Assembly (NCBI GenBank): GCA_035610835.1
Contig: CM069457.1
Location: 15,408,149 to 15,472,148 of the forward strand
Reading direction: 5' to 3'
Length of the DNA: 64,000 bases
Source of the DNA: Ophiura sarsii
Lineage: Eukaryota; Echinodermata; Ophiuroidea; Amphilepidida; Ophiuridae
A program made the translations under genes and the position numbers. The notes under the pieces were generated by a model. It searched no databases. It saw only the letters and a list, made by a program, of their open reading frames with translations, and was not told the DNA's origin. Positions 20,425 through 30,255 of the stretch are shown one piece after another; position 1 is the stretch's first letter; each line of letters begins with the position of its first letter.

Positions 20425-20554
20425 ATGAAACTCTTGATCTTGTTTATTGCTGCTATGGCAGTTTCCACAATGGCTGACACGGCATCAGAAAGGGAAGCCA
20501 TGGAACTGATGGCTCTACGAAGAGTATTGAGTACCATGTTGAAGGAAGAGTCCA
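20425..20554 (+). CDS. Candidate secreted basic peptide precursor, exon 1
   Basis: The exon opens after an acceptor (TTTTGTTTTTCAG, ending 20420) with four untranslated bases, then ATG at 20425. It encodes 43 codons and one base. Residues 1-17, starting MKLLILFIAAMAVSTMA, form a compact signal peptide with a likely cut before Asp18. Residues 18-44 are rich in Glu and Met, with one Arg-Arg. The exon ends CCA/GTGAGT at 20554/20555, a full GTRAGT donor; without splicing the frame stops three codons later. The upstream acceptor implies at least one earlier non-coding exon. I do not recognise a family. Exon 2 is in matching phase, which supports a real gene; it could also be a chance frame. Confidence 0.5.
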
Positions 20555-20573
20555 GTGAGTCATAAACATCTTA

Positions 20574-20947
20574 AAGGCATATTATTTGATCTTTTCCTGA
20601 GAGCGCCCTCAATTCATGATTTTTTTTAGAAAGTAGATTTTCTTGCAGATTTACATTTCTGATCATAAATCGTACATACATTCCGAGTTACAGAGCGATA
20701 CGATTCCTAATTACCTCAAAATCATGGTTTTAGAGTGAATTTAGAGTGAAAATATAAACTGTCGGTGTTATCCGACAGTTTATTTTTACTCTAAAACCAT
20801 GATTTTGAAGTAATTAAGAATCGTATCGCCCTGTAACTTGGAATGTATGTACGATTTATGATCAGAAATGTAATCTGCAAGAAAATCTTCTTTCAATTTT
20901 TTTTCGATGTTGAGGGCGTTCCCTGGAAAGATCACATAATATACCTT
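20574..20947. mobile_element. Foldback MITE in candidate intron, TA target
   Basis: The two halves mirror each other almost completely. Ends are AAGGCATATTATTTGATC and GATCACATAATATACCTT, with TA at 20572-20573 and 20948-20949. The central hairpin is CTGTCGG...CCGACAG. It starts only 19 bases after the donor of exon 1, so the insertion lies just inside the intron. The fold fits a Tc1/mariner-type MITE. Confidence 0.8.
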
Positions 20948-20949
20948 TA

Positions 20950-21090
20950 GCGCTTTCCACCCGCGCGACAGTCGTCTGCAGACGACAGTTCCACTAAATG
21001 TCACAAAATGTTTCAAAAATGTCAACATTACTGGATTTCATCACCATATTTGGAATCATCATTAGAAATGCATTAAAATAAGTGTAAACA
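20950..21090. mobile_element. Fragment related to the TTAA MITE at 42984-43222
   Basis: GCGCTTTCCAC, CTGCAGACGACA, ATGTCACAAAATGTTTCAAA and TTTGGAATCATCATTAGAAA follow the reverse complement of that MITE in the same order. Only one terminus is recognisable. Confidence 0.6.
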
Positions 21091-21217
21091 TTAACTAAAA
21101 TGTCACGTTTTTGGTTCGGAAATTATTAAGACCAGACTTTGAAAGTTGGGAAAGGTTTCTGATAAATCTGTTTTGTATTGTATACCGATCAAACTAATAG
21201 CCGCATGAAAAGTGCTA

Positions 21218-22145
21218 AAGGAGGTGTCCATACAGGCACAACATTGTGCATTAGGCCTACATGTATATGTTAGAAAAGCAATTATTGAGCCCAAATATCG
21301 TAGTAATAGAACAAATCATCATACTTTTCACAAAACCGAATACAAACTGCAATCTCTCAACATGCAATTTTTAAAATTCGCGGCGATCGAATGACCCGGT
21401 ATCAATGAAGTCATTCGAGGGGTATCAACAAGTTCTTGAAATCACCCAAAAGTAAAGGAGCTATCTATTAAATTCTGTCAGTGTAATCTACTGGTCCTTA
21501 CAAATATTATGGTTCAAAAATGGTCTCATAAGTATGTTTACTTTCTTGACAGGTGGCGCTAGATGCCAAGGCCATGTAAAGCAATGATGTCTTCCAACGG
21601 TGCTATGTACATGGTAAATTATAATGGTCCTATAACTGATTCTTGTGGGACGCCATCCAGAGGAGTATGATGCTTATAATAAATGTTGTCATTTACAGAT
21701 ATAACTTGAGACCGACGAGTGACAACATTTATAAACAATTCTAAGCCTAATATTCTTCTGGAAGGCGTCCCACAGGAATCAGTTATTGGACCTTTATAAT
21801 TTACCATGTACACAGCACCGTTGGAAGACGTCATTGATTTACATGGCCTTGGCATCTAGTGCCACCTGTAAAGAAAGTAAACATACAAAATGTAATGAAT
21901 ATAGCTCCTTCACTTCTAGGTGATTTCAAGAACTTTTTGATACCCCCTCGTAGTTATACAAAATACTTGCGCAAATATGAGCACAAAAAACAATGCCGTC
22001 ATTGATACCGGGACTTTTGATCACCACGAATTTCAGTTTTTAATCGTTTTTATGATTTTTTGGTCTATATAACTATGCAATCCAGGCTCGATAACTATTT
22101 TTCTAACATGTAATGCACAATGTTCTGCTTGCTTGATACCTCCTT
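21218..22145. mobile_element. Palindromic MITE with nested palindrome, TA target
   Basis: The ends AAGGAGGTGTCCATACAGG and the mirror GATACCTCCTT are flanked by TA. GCAATCTCTCAACATGC and AAATTCGCGGCGATC match the copy at 47640-48052, which lacks the central insert. The host palindrome is split near its centre by the second palindrome at 21411-21955. The whole unit sits inside the candidate intron. Confidence 0.75.
21411..21955. mobile_element. Nested palindrome carrying mirrored RT fragments
   Basis: The outer ends CGAGGGGTATCAACAAGTTC and GAACTTTTTGATACCCCCTCG mirror each other. Each arm holds the same RT-derived piece. On the plus strand near 21760 it reads GVPQESVIGPL and then, past a stop, FTMYTAPLEDVIDLHGLG. 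The minus strand near 21640 repeats GVPQESVIGP. GVPQGSVLGPLLF..YTAPL is the classic motif of CR1/L2-type LINE reverse transcriptases. So a LINE fragment forms both arms of a foldback unit. Confidence 0.65.
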
Positions 22146-22159
22146 TAAGTAAGCGATGA

Positions 22160-22600
22160 CTTGAAATGAATACCATGGGATCTCAATAACATAGGGTGAC
22201 TCAAGAAAAAAGGTGCAATTGTAACCCGCCCTTTATTTTTTGTTGTGTGCGCGCTATAATTGTTCAATACAAACACTATCTAATTATTTTAACTGCTGAA
22301 AAGAATGAAAGAAATCGACTGAAAAAAGCAAAATGTGACAAGTTTTGTCAACTAGATCTAAAGGTGAAGTGGAGTGGGGTCGTAGGGATGTTATGGATGT
22401 TGGGTAAGGAGTTGGCGTGGTGGGTAGGGTGTTACCCGGGTGTAGTCTTCATGAACCGAGGCTAGCCGTTGAATGATGGAGTCGATATCTCGTAATGGGA
22501 CGTAAGGTTTACATTCCTTCGCCTCGTTTTCGTTGTTAACCCCGTCATATTCACGGGCATATTCATTGGCAGGAGGCGTAGTAATAAATAAGGTATTTGT
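22160..22600. other. Remaining intron sequence
   Basis: Sequence between the MITE and exon 2 with no repeat I recognise. A pyrimidine-rich acceptor (CTTGTTCTTTTAG) closes it at 22613. Confidence 0.4.
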
Positions 22601-22613
22601 CTTGTTCTTTTAG

Positions 22614-22777
22614 GTATGGACAATGAAGAGACATTTCGTCGTCATAAAGACTTGACCCGTCGAAGTGCCCCTTTTACTGTGCGACCAGTATCCCGTGCCA
22701 GTGCCCGTCCTTCTACTGCGCGGCCAGTAGCCCGTGCCCGTTCGGGTGCCCGTCCTAGTACTCCTCGGCCACGGTAG
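22614..22777 (+). CDS. Candidate secreted basic peptide precursor, exon 2
   Basis: After the acceptor ending at 22613, GT completes the Ser codon begun by the last base of exon 1, and 53 codons follow to TAG at 22775-22777, giving a 97-residue product. Its first part (MDNEETF) is acidic, followed by Arg-Arg at residues 52-53 and again at 59-60. The remainder has many Arg and Pro and almost no acid: SAPFTVRPVSRASARPSTAR and a similar tail ending RPSTPRPR. Acidic pro-part plus dibasic site plus basic Pro/Arg tail is the usual layout of cationic antimicrobial peptide precursors, and also of some neuropeptides. Function is inference. The stop lies where downstream repeat units have a Tyr codon. 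Confidence 0.5.
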
Positions 22778-23070
22778 CCGTCGAACTGCACGCAGCCAGT
22801 AGCCCGTCAACATGGTCAAACTGCACCTCACCGTCTGTTCTAGTAACCCGTCAAAGTACCAGGCTCGGTACCGTCATACTACTGTTCCAGTAACCCGTCA
22901 AAGTCGGGACTGTCATACTGTTCCAGCAACCCGTCAAAGTCGGGACTGTCATACTGTTCCAGCAACCCGTCAAAGTACCCCTCGGTACCGTCATACTATT
23001 GTTCCAGTAACCTGTCAAAGTACCCCTCGGTACCATCATACTACTATTCCAGTAACCCGTCACGACCAGC
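22686..23070 (+). repeat. Coding-derived minisatellite, nine units
   Basis: CCAGTARCCCGT recurs near 22686, 22722, 22796, 22842, 22890, 22922, 22959, 23003 and 23050, spaced 32-75 bp. The first two lie in exon 2 and read PVSRAS and PVARAR. The later units in another frame read VPVTRQSTPRYRHT, which aligns with exon 2's RPSTPRPR. The array therefore extends the coding repeat beyond the stop, with a frame change between 22777 and 22860. Confidence 0.75.
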
Positions 23071-23149
23071 CAACCGCCCGGATGCCCGCACATATTGGCG
23101 TTTTTAATTGGATTCTGAATTCATAGGCATAGAGTAGTTTTAGCCTAAT

Positions 23150-23279
23150 GGGCTTAGCAGACTCCAGAACGCTTTAACGCTGAGCTCAAGCGTTGACCAC
23201 CGTGGATCAATCAGGCTGCGCCATTTTGTTGTGGTACAGTGGAGCTAGTACTACGCATGTGTGAGAGCGTAAAGAGTTC
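23150..23279. mobile_element. Relative of the TTAA element at 8377-9055 (partial)
   Basis: ACTCCAGAACGCTTTAACGC and CTCAAGCGTTGACCACC resemble that element's subterminal region, and the array that follows amplifies its GTGGAGTATG end motif. No clear TTAA pair is visible. Confidence 0.45.
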
Positions 23280-23393
23280 GAGCGTTGTGGAGTATGCTGA
23301 GCGTTGTGGAGTATGCTGAGCGTTGTGGAGTATGCTGAGCGTTGTGGAGTATGCTGAATGTTGTGGAGTATGCTGAGCGTTGTGGAGTATGCT
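23280..23393 (+). repeat. Six tandem copies of a 19-bp unit
   Basis: GAGCGTTGTGGAGTATGCT is repeated six times head to tail, with one unit changed to GAATG. Confidence 0.95.
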
Positions 23394-23629
23394 CAGCGCT
23401 TAAGTATACAATTTTCCTAGTTGCATCTGTATTATTGAAAAAAATCAACTACATGTAAGTAGGCCTATTAGACAAAGTAATAATTATTGAGTTCACCGGG
23501 GGCATGTTTGATGCATTGATTTAGGTTCATGTTCTTATAAACGTGTGCATGTATTTGTTTTTCTAATCCTTATTTTACGTCGAATACTATACAAAACATT
23601 TTTGGTCGACTGTTTTAAGACAGTCTTTA

Positions 23630-23959
23630 AAGGTGTGTTCCTATAATTGTTGGCCCGATTTTGAACTTGACGTTTCTATCCTGCATAGGGTCATCCTTAA
23701 AATAGCCGTATTCCAAAGTTTGAGTTGCGTAACTCAATGATTCTCATTTTAGAAGCACATGGTGACATGAAACCTGCTCATATACAAACTGTCGTTAACC
23801 ACCTTTGGCAGTATTAGTAATTCACTGCATTTTGGCCTATATCGTCTAAATGGAACATATCTTGCGCCAAACATTTTACAGAAATAATTAAAAAATATGT
23901 GGTTTCTTTTGATATCAAAATAATGTTGATACTCAGTGATTGGAACATCTATCCACCTT
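23630..23959. mobile_element. MITE with AAAGGTGTGTTCC ends, TA target
   Basis: AAGGTGTGTTCC and GGAACATCTATCCACCTT are inverted ends flanked by TA (23628-23629, 23960-23961). The interior (CCAAAGTTTGAGTTGC, CACCTTTGGCAGT) recurs in direct orientation at 27385-27695. Confidence 0.65.
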
Positions 23960-24056
23960 TAATGATAGCATATCCATCCTTTGGTGATAGCATAGCAAAA
24001 AAAAGATTGTTTATTATGTATGCGTATTTATAATTTTGTACCGTGTAGTATGAAGG

Positions 24057-24245
24057 GACAACTGCCTTGAAAAGGTCCTTATGCAGGGGAAAATTGAAGG
24101 CTCAAGAAGACGCGGGCGACCTAGAGCAAGGTGGATGGACAGAATCAAAGATCTTACTGGACAACCTCTAACAGGGGTATACAAACTAGCTGCTGACCGA
24201 CAACAGTGGAGAGCCATCTTGAAAGTCACGAACTGTCAGACATGA
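24057..24245 (+). pseudogene. LINE reverse transcriptase C-terminus
   Basis: The frame reads DNCLEKVLMQGKIEG, then SRRRGRPRARWMDRIKDLTG and later YKLAADRQQWRAI before TGA at 24243-24245. GKREGxRRRGRPRxRWxDxIK is a well-known C-terminal block of RTE-like and related LINE polymerases. Nothing upstream is recognisable, so it is an extreme 5' truncation. A (CAGA)n tract at 24257-24276 and AATAAATAAAATGAATGAA form the 3' end. Confidence 0.8.
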
Positions 24246-24443
24246 CAGAGGCGTACCAGACAGACAGACAGACAGTATGAAGGGCCAGAGGCTTATATAT
24301 ACAATAAATAAAATGAATGAATTTAAACACGTACATGAATTTCAGGTTAGACCGTGCATCCTCTTTCCCATAGATAGTAGAAGCTGTCTCGGTCGGGACT
24401 ATTCCGAACCGGGACCCGCTTGAATCGCATTTAGGCTACAAGG

Positions 24444-24699
24444 CCCGCTTAGCAGCGCTATAAATTCATGTAAATTGGTGCCCTAAAAACCGTCACCAAA
24501 TTTAAATATTCGCCTTCCATCAAAGCTGGTTGCTATGACATAATTCTCGTGTGCAACCAGCCGGCTGTATTATAATGGAAACTCACCCATGCAGTTAGCA
24601 AGTAGTACCGCTCGTGCACGCCCCGAATTTAAATATGATTGCCTGGTTGTTCACGCGCACTGGGCAATCCAGACCGAATTAATAGCGCTCCTAAGCGGG
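24444..24699. mobile_element. Palindromic-ended MITE
   Basis: CCCGCTTAGCAGCGCTATAA and the mirror TTAATAGCGCTCCTAAGCGGG bound a 256-bp unit; the interior keeps CAACCAG and CTGGTTG as an inner inverted pair. Confidence 0.65.
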
Positions 24700-24840
24700 A
24701 AATTTATGTCATGCATTCCCAGTCGCGACAAGGTCCTTGTCTAAGAGCGTGTTTCTACTGGGCATCTGCAAAGATTGCCCTTCTTTATAACATCATTAAT
24801 ATGATTATGATCAGATAAATTCCTAGAAAAAGTCACTCCA

Positions 24841-25356
24841 AGATACAGGGTGAGCTAAAAAAATGCAATAGTAGAAGCCATCTTGCTTTCAAAACCAAGT
24901 TGAAGTTTGACACTTTTTAAACGTTGCAAGAATGATGTATTTGTTCCCCACTTTATGTGAACAAAATGAAGTCAATCGCATTTTTCGTTTGTCTATGGTG
25001 AACCTTTTTGCTGCATAACCCAATTTACTTGTTTGTCCACGAGCCTAGTAATTTTCAATTGAAATTGCACACATTTGAATATCCCGCCAACAGAAATGTG
25101 GAATAATTTCATTTCTATTCAAATTTAGAACATTATAAGCTATTCAAGCATTTAATTCCAATTACGCCACAAATTTACTCGAATTTTCAAATTTTAATGA
25201 GAGACACATTTTGCAATCTTATGCATGTTTAAGGTGTCTCATGGACAAGCATGTAAAATGGGTGCGTGGGTAAAAAGGTTCACCAAAGGCAAACGAAAAA
25301 TGCGATTGACGTCATTTGTTCACATGGAATAATAACACTATTGCAGTTTTTGTAGA
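24841..25356. mobile_element. Foldback element
   Basis: Arms about 24949-25043 and 25241-25334 mirror each other, with GTCAATCGCATTTTTCGTTT opposite AAACGAAAAATGCGATTGAC and GGTGAACCTTTTT opposite AAAAAGGTTCACC. Outer ATGCAATAGT and ACTATTGCA are also inverted. Confidence 0.75.
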
Positions 25357-26099
25357 CCATCCAAAGGCAATACATGTGCTTTAAAAAATGCATCACGGCA
25401 CTGTTTGTTACAGCTCTACATCTAGGTAAAATTAAGTGCTTAGATAGGAAGGTTTCCAATGAAGAGGGATGACAAAAATAGAAATCGATTTTAGGCCATT
25501 TTTAGCATAAAAAGACCGTTTTGGGGCAAAAATCTATTTTTTGGTGTCTTTTGGAACAATTCATATCTTTGAACAATGTACTATCCACCAGTAATCACTT
25601 TGACCGGATTTAATGTTTTTATAAGGAATAATCTATATTTAAAGCTGCTCAAATATAAGGAAAATAAAGGCACAAGGGAGTACAAAAGGGTACTTTTCTC
25701 AGTTTTGTTGTTTTATTTGCTTAAAAATCAAACCAACAATTTATTTTTTATTTTTTAAAGTACATTGTAAGTACATTGTAATCACATTGTAAGTACATCT
25801 TTAAAGGAAGATATCTCAGTTTGGGGTTTTCATAAAGACGAACTTGAAAATGATTTAACTCCGCTTTGGGAAGTCCGATAAAAAAGGTACCATTGTAAAG
25901 CTAAATATCTCTACTTTAATAATCAATTACTAACTCAATTTTGATATCTTGCCCGATTGTGTCTGGTTTCGGTAGAACACGTCGCATATTCGCTAGTTGC
26001 TTATTAAATCTGTCATGCGATGCTTAAATAAATAAGCACACTAGTTTGACATGGTCTATGACCTTTAGAGATAGTTTTATGATGACAAATAGGGTGAAA
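25357..26099. other. No recognised gene
   Basis: AT-rich. It contains the exact second copy (25961-25980) of the 20-mer at 18407 and a short repeat of AAGTACATTGTAA near 25755-25795. Confidence 0.35.
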
Positions 26100-26690
26100 A
26101 TTAACATTAAAGGGGTATTCAAGAGTTATTTGACAATGGTATATATTTATTTAATCATATAGTGAATTAGAGGCGTAGTATCTACTCGTGGTCTTCCGTG
26201 CACTCCCAAGACTCCCCAAACCAACATTTTGAACTTCCTTTTAATGGTTCTAAATCACATTGAGGATGTTGCCAAAACTAATTTTGGTATGCTAAGGGGT
26301 TATTCAAAATGGCGTCCAAAAAGGCCGCCAAAAGGGTCAAATTTCATTAAGGACATAATATCAAACAAAATGTATGATAAAAGTATACTTTTTAACAATG
26401 GTATGTAGGCCTATGTATTCGATCACCAGTAACTCATATCCAGTACTTTTGCTTTGTTAACATATTAAATCAAGGTGGCCGCCAAAATGGCCGCCCTAAT
26501 TGTAAAAATAGCTTATAAAAGCGTATCATATACCATGTTCTAAACTGCTAAACTAATGCTTTTAGATAAACGACTCACCTCTGTTCAAGTTTTGACAATT
26601 TATCGCATTCTAAAAGGGCTGCCAGATGGTTAGAACTGATGTTATATGACATAAAACAGGTGTTTTGCATAATAAAACTACTATTTAATA
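26100..26690 (+). mobile_element. Fragment of the large palindromic element (45447-51003)
   Basis: ACTCCCCAAACCA, ATGGTTCTAAATCACATTGA, TTCAAAATGGCGTCC and AAAATGGCCGCC follow the order seen at 46960-47600. Only part of one arm is present. Confidence 0.6.
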
Positions 26691-26754
26691 CCTGTACCGC
26701 GAAAGCTAATGAAACAGCATTCATTATAAGCTGACACAAACTGACTTTAATTAC

Positions 26755-27335
26755 CCATTGCGATCCTGGGTGATCATTTCATTACCCGGGTGATCATTCA
26801 ATGACCCTATGCGATAGGTTAATGACACTAATCAATCATTTAATGGCCCGGATGGTCGTTTAATGACCCAATTGACCATGTCATGACTCAAATGGATCGT
26901 GTAATGACTCTTGAGTGATCATTAATGACCCCAAGTGATATTTTAATGGCCCCAATTCATCGTTTGATTACTCAAGCCGCCCAAACTGTCATATAATAAC
27001 CGCAGTGGATGATTTAATGACCCCAGGTGATTATTTATTGACTCGATCCAAGTTATAATTTGATAACCCTTGGTGACCATTGACACAAAGTGACTGTTTA
27101 ATGACCCTATGCGATCTTGGGTGATTATTTTATTACACCATTTGATAAAGTAATGACCCTAAGCAGTCATATAATGACCCGGACGGTCCCTTACTTACCC
27201 TGGTGATCATTCTATGACCCACACGTGACCATTTAATGATCCAAAAGGATCGTTTAATTAACACGGGTGATCATTTAATTACCCCAGGTGATCATCTAAA
27301 GACCGCGAGTGATGACCGTAATGACCCCAATCAAT
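26755..27335. repeat. Degenerate tandem repeat, about 22-30 bp unit
   Basis: Variants of GTGATCATTTAATGACCC recur more than twenty times with substitutions and length changes. Confidence 0.85.
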
Positions 27336-27384
27336 TAAAAGTAGATGTTCTGATCGCTGGCCTGATTTTCAGCTTGATGTTTTC

Positions 27385-27695
27385 TATTTTACAAAAAAGG
27401 TCATTCTTGAAATTGTCACACTCCAAAGTTTGAGTTGCATAACTCCAATGGTTCTTATTTTAGAAGCACAAAGTCACAATCAATTTGCCCATTGAGTAGT
27501 ACACACACTGGCTGGTGGTTAATCACCTTTGGCAGTTATTCACCACATTTTAGCCTATAATTTCTAAATGGACCACTTCTGGCCCCTGAGCTTTTACAGA
27601 CATAATGAGAAAAATATGGGTAATCTTCTGATATGAAAATATTTTGATGTGAAAAAAAATCATACCCCAAAAAGTGATCGGAACATACACCTAAG
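27385..27695 (+). mobile_element. Second, diverged copy of the MITE at 23630-23959
   Basis: CTCCAAAGTTTGAGTTGCAT, TTCTTATTTTAGAAGCACA, CACCTTTGGCAGTTA and GATCGGAACATACACC follow the first copy in order. The left terminus is lost. Confidence 0.6.
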
Positions 27696-28315
27696 TAAGT
27701 TATATTAAACAGTCAGGGCAAATGTCCAAATCTGGCAATCTGTAATATGTTTCCGAATCTGGAAACATATTGCCAAATCAGGCCAAATTGCTCTTTTTGC
27801 AATTGGTTATTTTTGTGGATTGAAAAACTACTTTTGCATGTTCAGTTAAGAGGTTACTTAATTTAATTAAGTCAAAATCATAACCACTTATCATAAAGCA
27901 TAAATTGCAAAATTTGTTGTATTGATTTTTGCGACTTTGAGCCTGTAATATATTCGCAAAATTAAATAGATCGCAAAATTAAGTAACTTTTTGCCTCTGG
28001 AGTCTTCATTTTAAGTTAGGGAATCACCGTTTTTGATAAATCATGATAAATACCTTTATCAATTTGTCTGAATAACAACACATCTTCTTTAAGGGGGGAC
28101 TTAAGGACGTTTTTAAAAAAAATTGTGAGTGCTGTTATTATTGAACTATGACTCAAATGTATATAAAAGTATACATTTTTGGAAAGGAAATGGAACTTTT
28201 TGACCCAATTTTTTTGCCAAAGCTAACAAAAATAATTTTGAGTATAAAATGTCCAAATCTCTTGATGAATGCATTGATCTGCATCAACTATTTCCAATTC
28301 AAATCACATCCCCGT
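27696..28315. other. No recognised gene
   Basis: AT-rich. The frame at 28148-28417 overlaps the start of element Y and is not protein-like. Confidence 0.35.
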
Positions 28316-29491
28316 GGTCACAGGTCACTAATATGTATATCAAATAAGGTGGGGCCGTTTCATAAAATCCTTAAAATCGTGATACGTGTCTCTATTTTAA
28401 ATAGAAGTTGTCAATAAAACATAACATTTTTGGTATCATATTAAAGACAATTTATCCAGCTACCGAATAAAAAAGGATTAAAGCCACATGTTTAGCAACA
28501 GTGAAGTTATCAATCTAAACGTCGAGTGAGTCAAGGGTGGAGCCGGTGGATGAGGCGCCGGTGGATGAGGCGCCCATAGGTTTCTACACAAAATAGCGGA
28601 AAACTAGAACTTTTGAAATTGATGCCATTTTAAAAGTATACATAGGAAAGTTTTCAAACTTCTCATATGTGTTGATAACATGTGCCTGCAACTATAAATA
28701 ATAATATTGAATTGTTATCTAGACATTCTCTACTAGAATATGATGTTCAATTCAGGGAGTGTTTTAATGTAAAAAATACACAGTTTTATTCATTTTATTG
28801 ATTAAACAATGGCCAAATCGCAGTCTCTCTATTTCATTTGTGTGACTCTTCAGTCCTATTCTACCCTGGGTAGTAAAACATTTAACTAAAAAAGCCAGAA
28901 GTGTTTCTTCACAGAATTGTTCATAGATTTATGAAAAATGTGCTATTTAGACCTATTTTGGACCACCCTGTATTCAAAAGAAAAGGAACTTTAACGATAT
29001 TCATGTATTTCATTTTGATAACCATTTTATTTTAAATTAAATAGTCCATGCTAACTAAATTTCATAGAATATTATATACAAACCTTCATTTTATGCATTA
29101 TTTCATCATAATTTTAGACACCCTGTACTTTCCTGTGTACATTTTGGGCAAGTGATTCTTAGCAAATTTGGTAGCACCTTCTGCGGTTGTTCTGATTTTG
29201 GTGACGATCTTCAGCTAAACCCTAATTGTACAAACTATCAAAATATTTTGTGAGGAGCAAAACGATCAACTTTGTTATGTTCCACCCTGTAAAATCTTTA
29301 CACACCCTGTATAATTTGATTCTTTTTTGCAAAAATAAAAAACCTTGAATCATAAGCTTTCCAACAATATATAGTTTGTGGGTCATTAAGTATGTAAAAC
29401 TTAAGTTATGTCCCGTTTAATCAGAATTGGTGCATTTCTCAACATTATTAGAAGTGAAACATTTTTTTGGACCAGTTTGTGACTTCTGACC
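28316..29491 (-). mobile_element. Element Y, copy 1 (inverted to copy 2)
   Basis: It is the reverse complement of 31804-32987 along its full length. The ends GGTCACAGGTCACTAAT and GTTTGTGACTTCTGACC form short imperfect inverted termini. The interior has several CAGGGTG or CACCCTG motifs and no transposase. I see no matching target duplication here, unlike copy 2. Confidence 0.7.
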
Positions 29492-29645
29492 AGGGATACT
29501 ATTAATTTTGGGATAGGAAAGTCGTATACTAACGTACGTAGCGAAAACGGTCCTTTTGAATATTTGAATAAATTATGATAATCGTCTGGAATGCGTCGGT
29601 GACCGGCGTATGACGTCAAATTTAGTCAGCATATAATTGACTTTA

Positions 29646-29943
29646 GTCAGCATAGAATTGGTGGCGCTGTGCACGCGGTAGATTTACACACAGCTTGCTG
29701 TCAAAAAATGATACTGACACTGAAGTTGGTTATCCAACTCCATCGGTTTTTGGATGAAATAATTTAGTTCCAACGTGTGATGAATTTTATGGGGTCATAT
29801 AATCAAAATCCCGGGTAAAATCCATTGTTACATTGAAAGCAATGGAAATTCAAAATTAACGGCCGTTCGTGTCTACCATCGTCTGCTACAATCCCTGCTA
29901 CAATCACGCCTTATCGGTATAGCGCCACCAATTCTATGCTGAC
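29646..29943. repeat. Inverted 23-mers bounding about 300 bp
   Basis: GTCAGCATAGAATTGGTGGC at 29646 and its exact mirror ending at 29943 suggest another small MITE. The centre contains GGCCGTTCGTGTC, shared with 10108. Confidence 0.6.
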
Positions 29944-30255
29944 TAACTTCAATTTAAAAGTGGACCCGATCGGCAAGCTCAGTGGCATACCCCTCGGTGA
30001 CCCCTGTTCTGACCCCGTACACATATTATGGGGATTTGAAGTAGGTGTATTATTTTCTTCAATTCTATACACTCTATAAGCGGATAAGCTCAATACTCTT
30101 TGGTGAGTTCCAAAAATATGTTGAATGGGGATTTGAAGTAGGCACATTACTTTCTTCAATATGAAATTTAAGCAGATAAGCTCAATACGCTTTGTTGAGT
30201 TCCAAGAAGCTTAGGCTTTAAAAATTCGTGTTTTTATAATACAATTCTCGCTTCT

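Noticed and set aside
22812..23126. Open frame with VPVTRQS repeats as a separate gene
   Set aside because: No start context and no splice sites; better explained as a shifted continuation of the exon 2 repeat.
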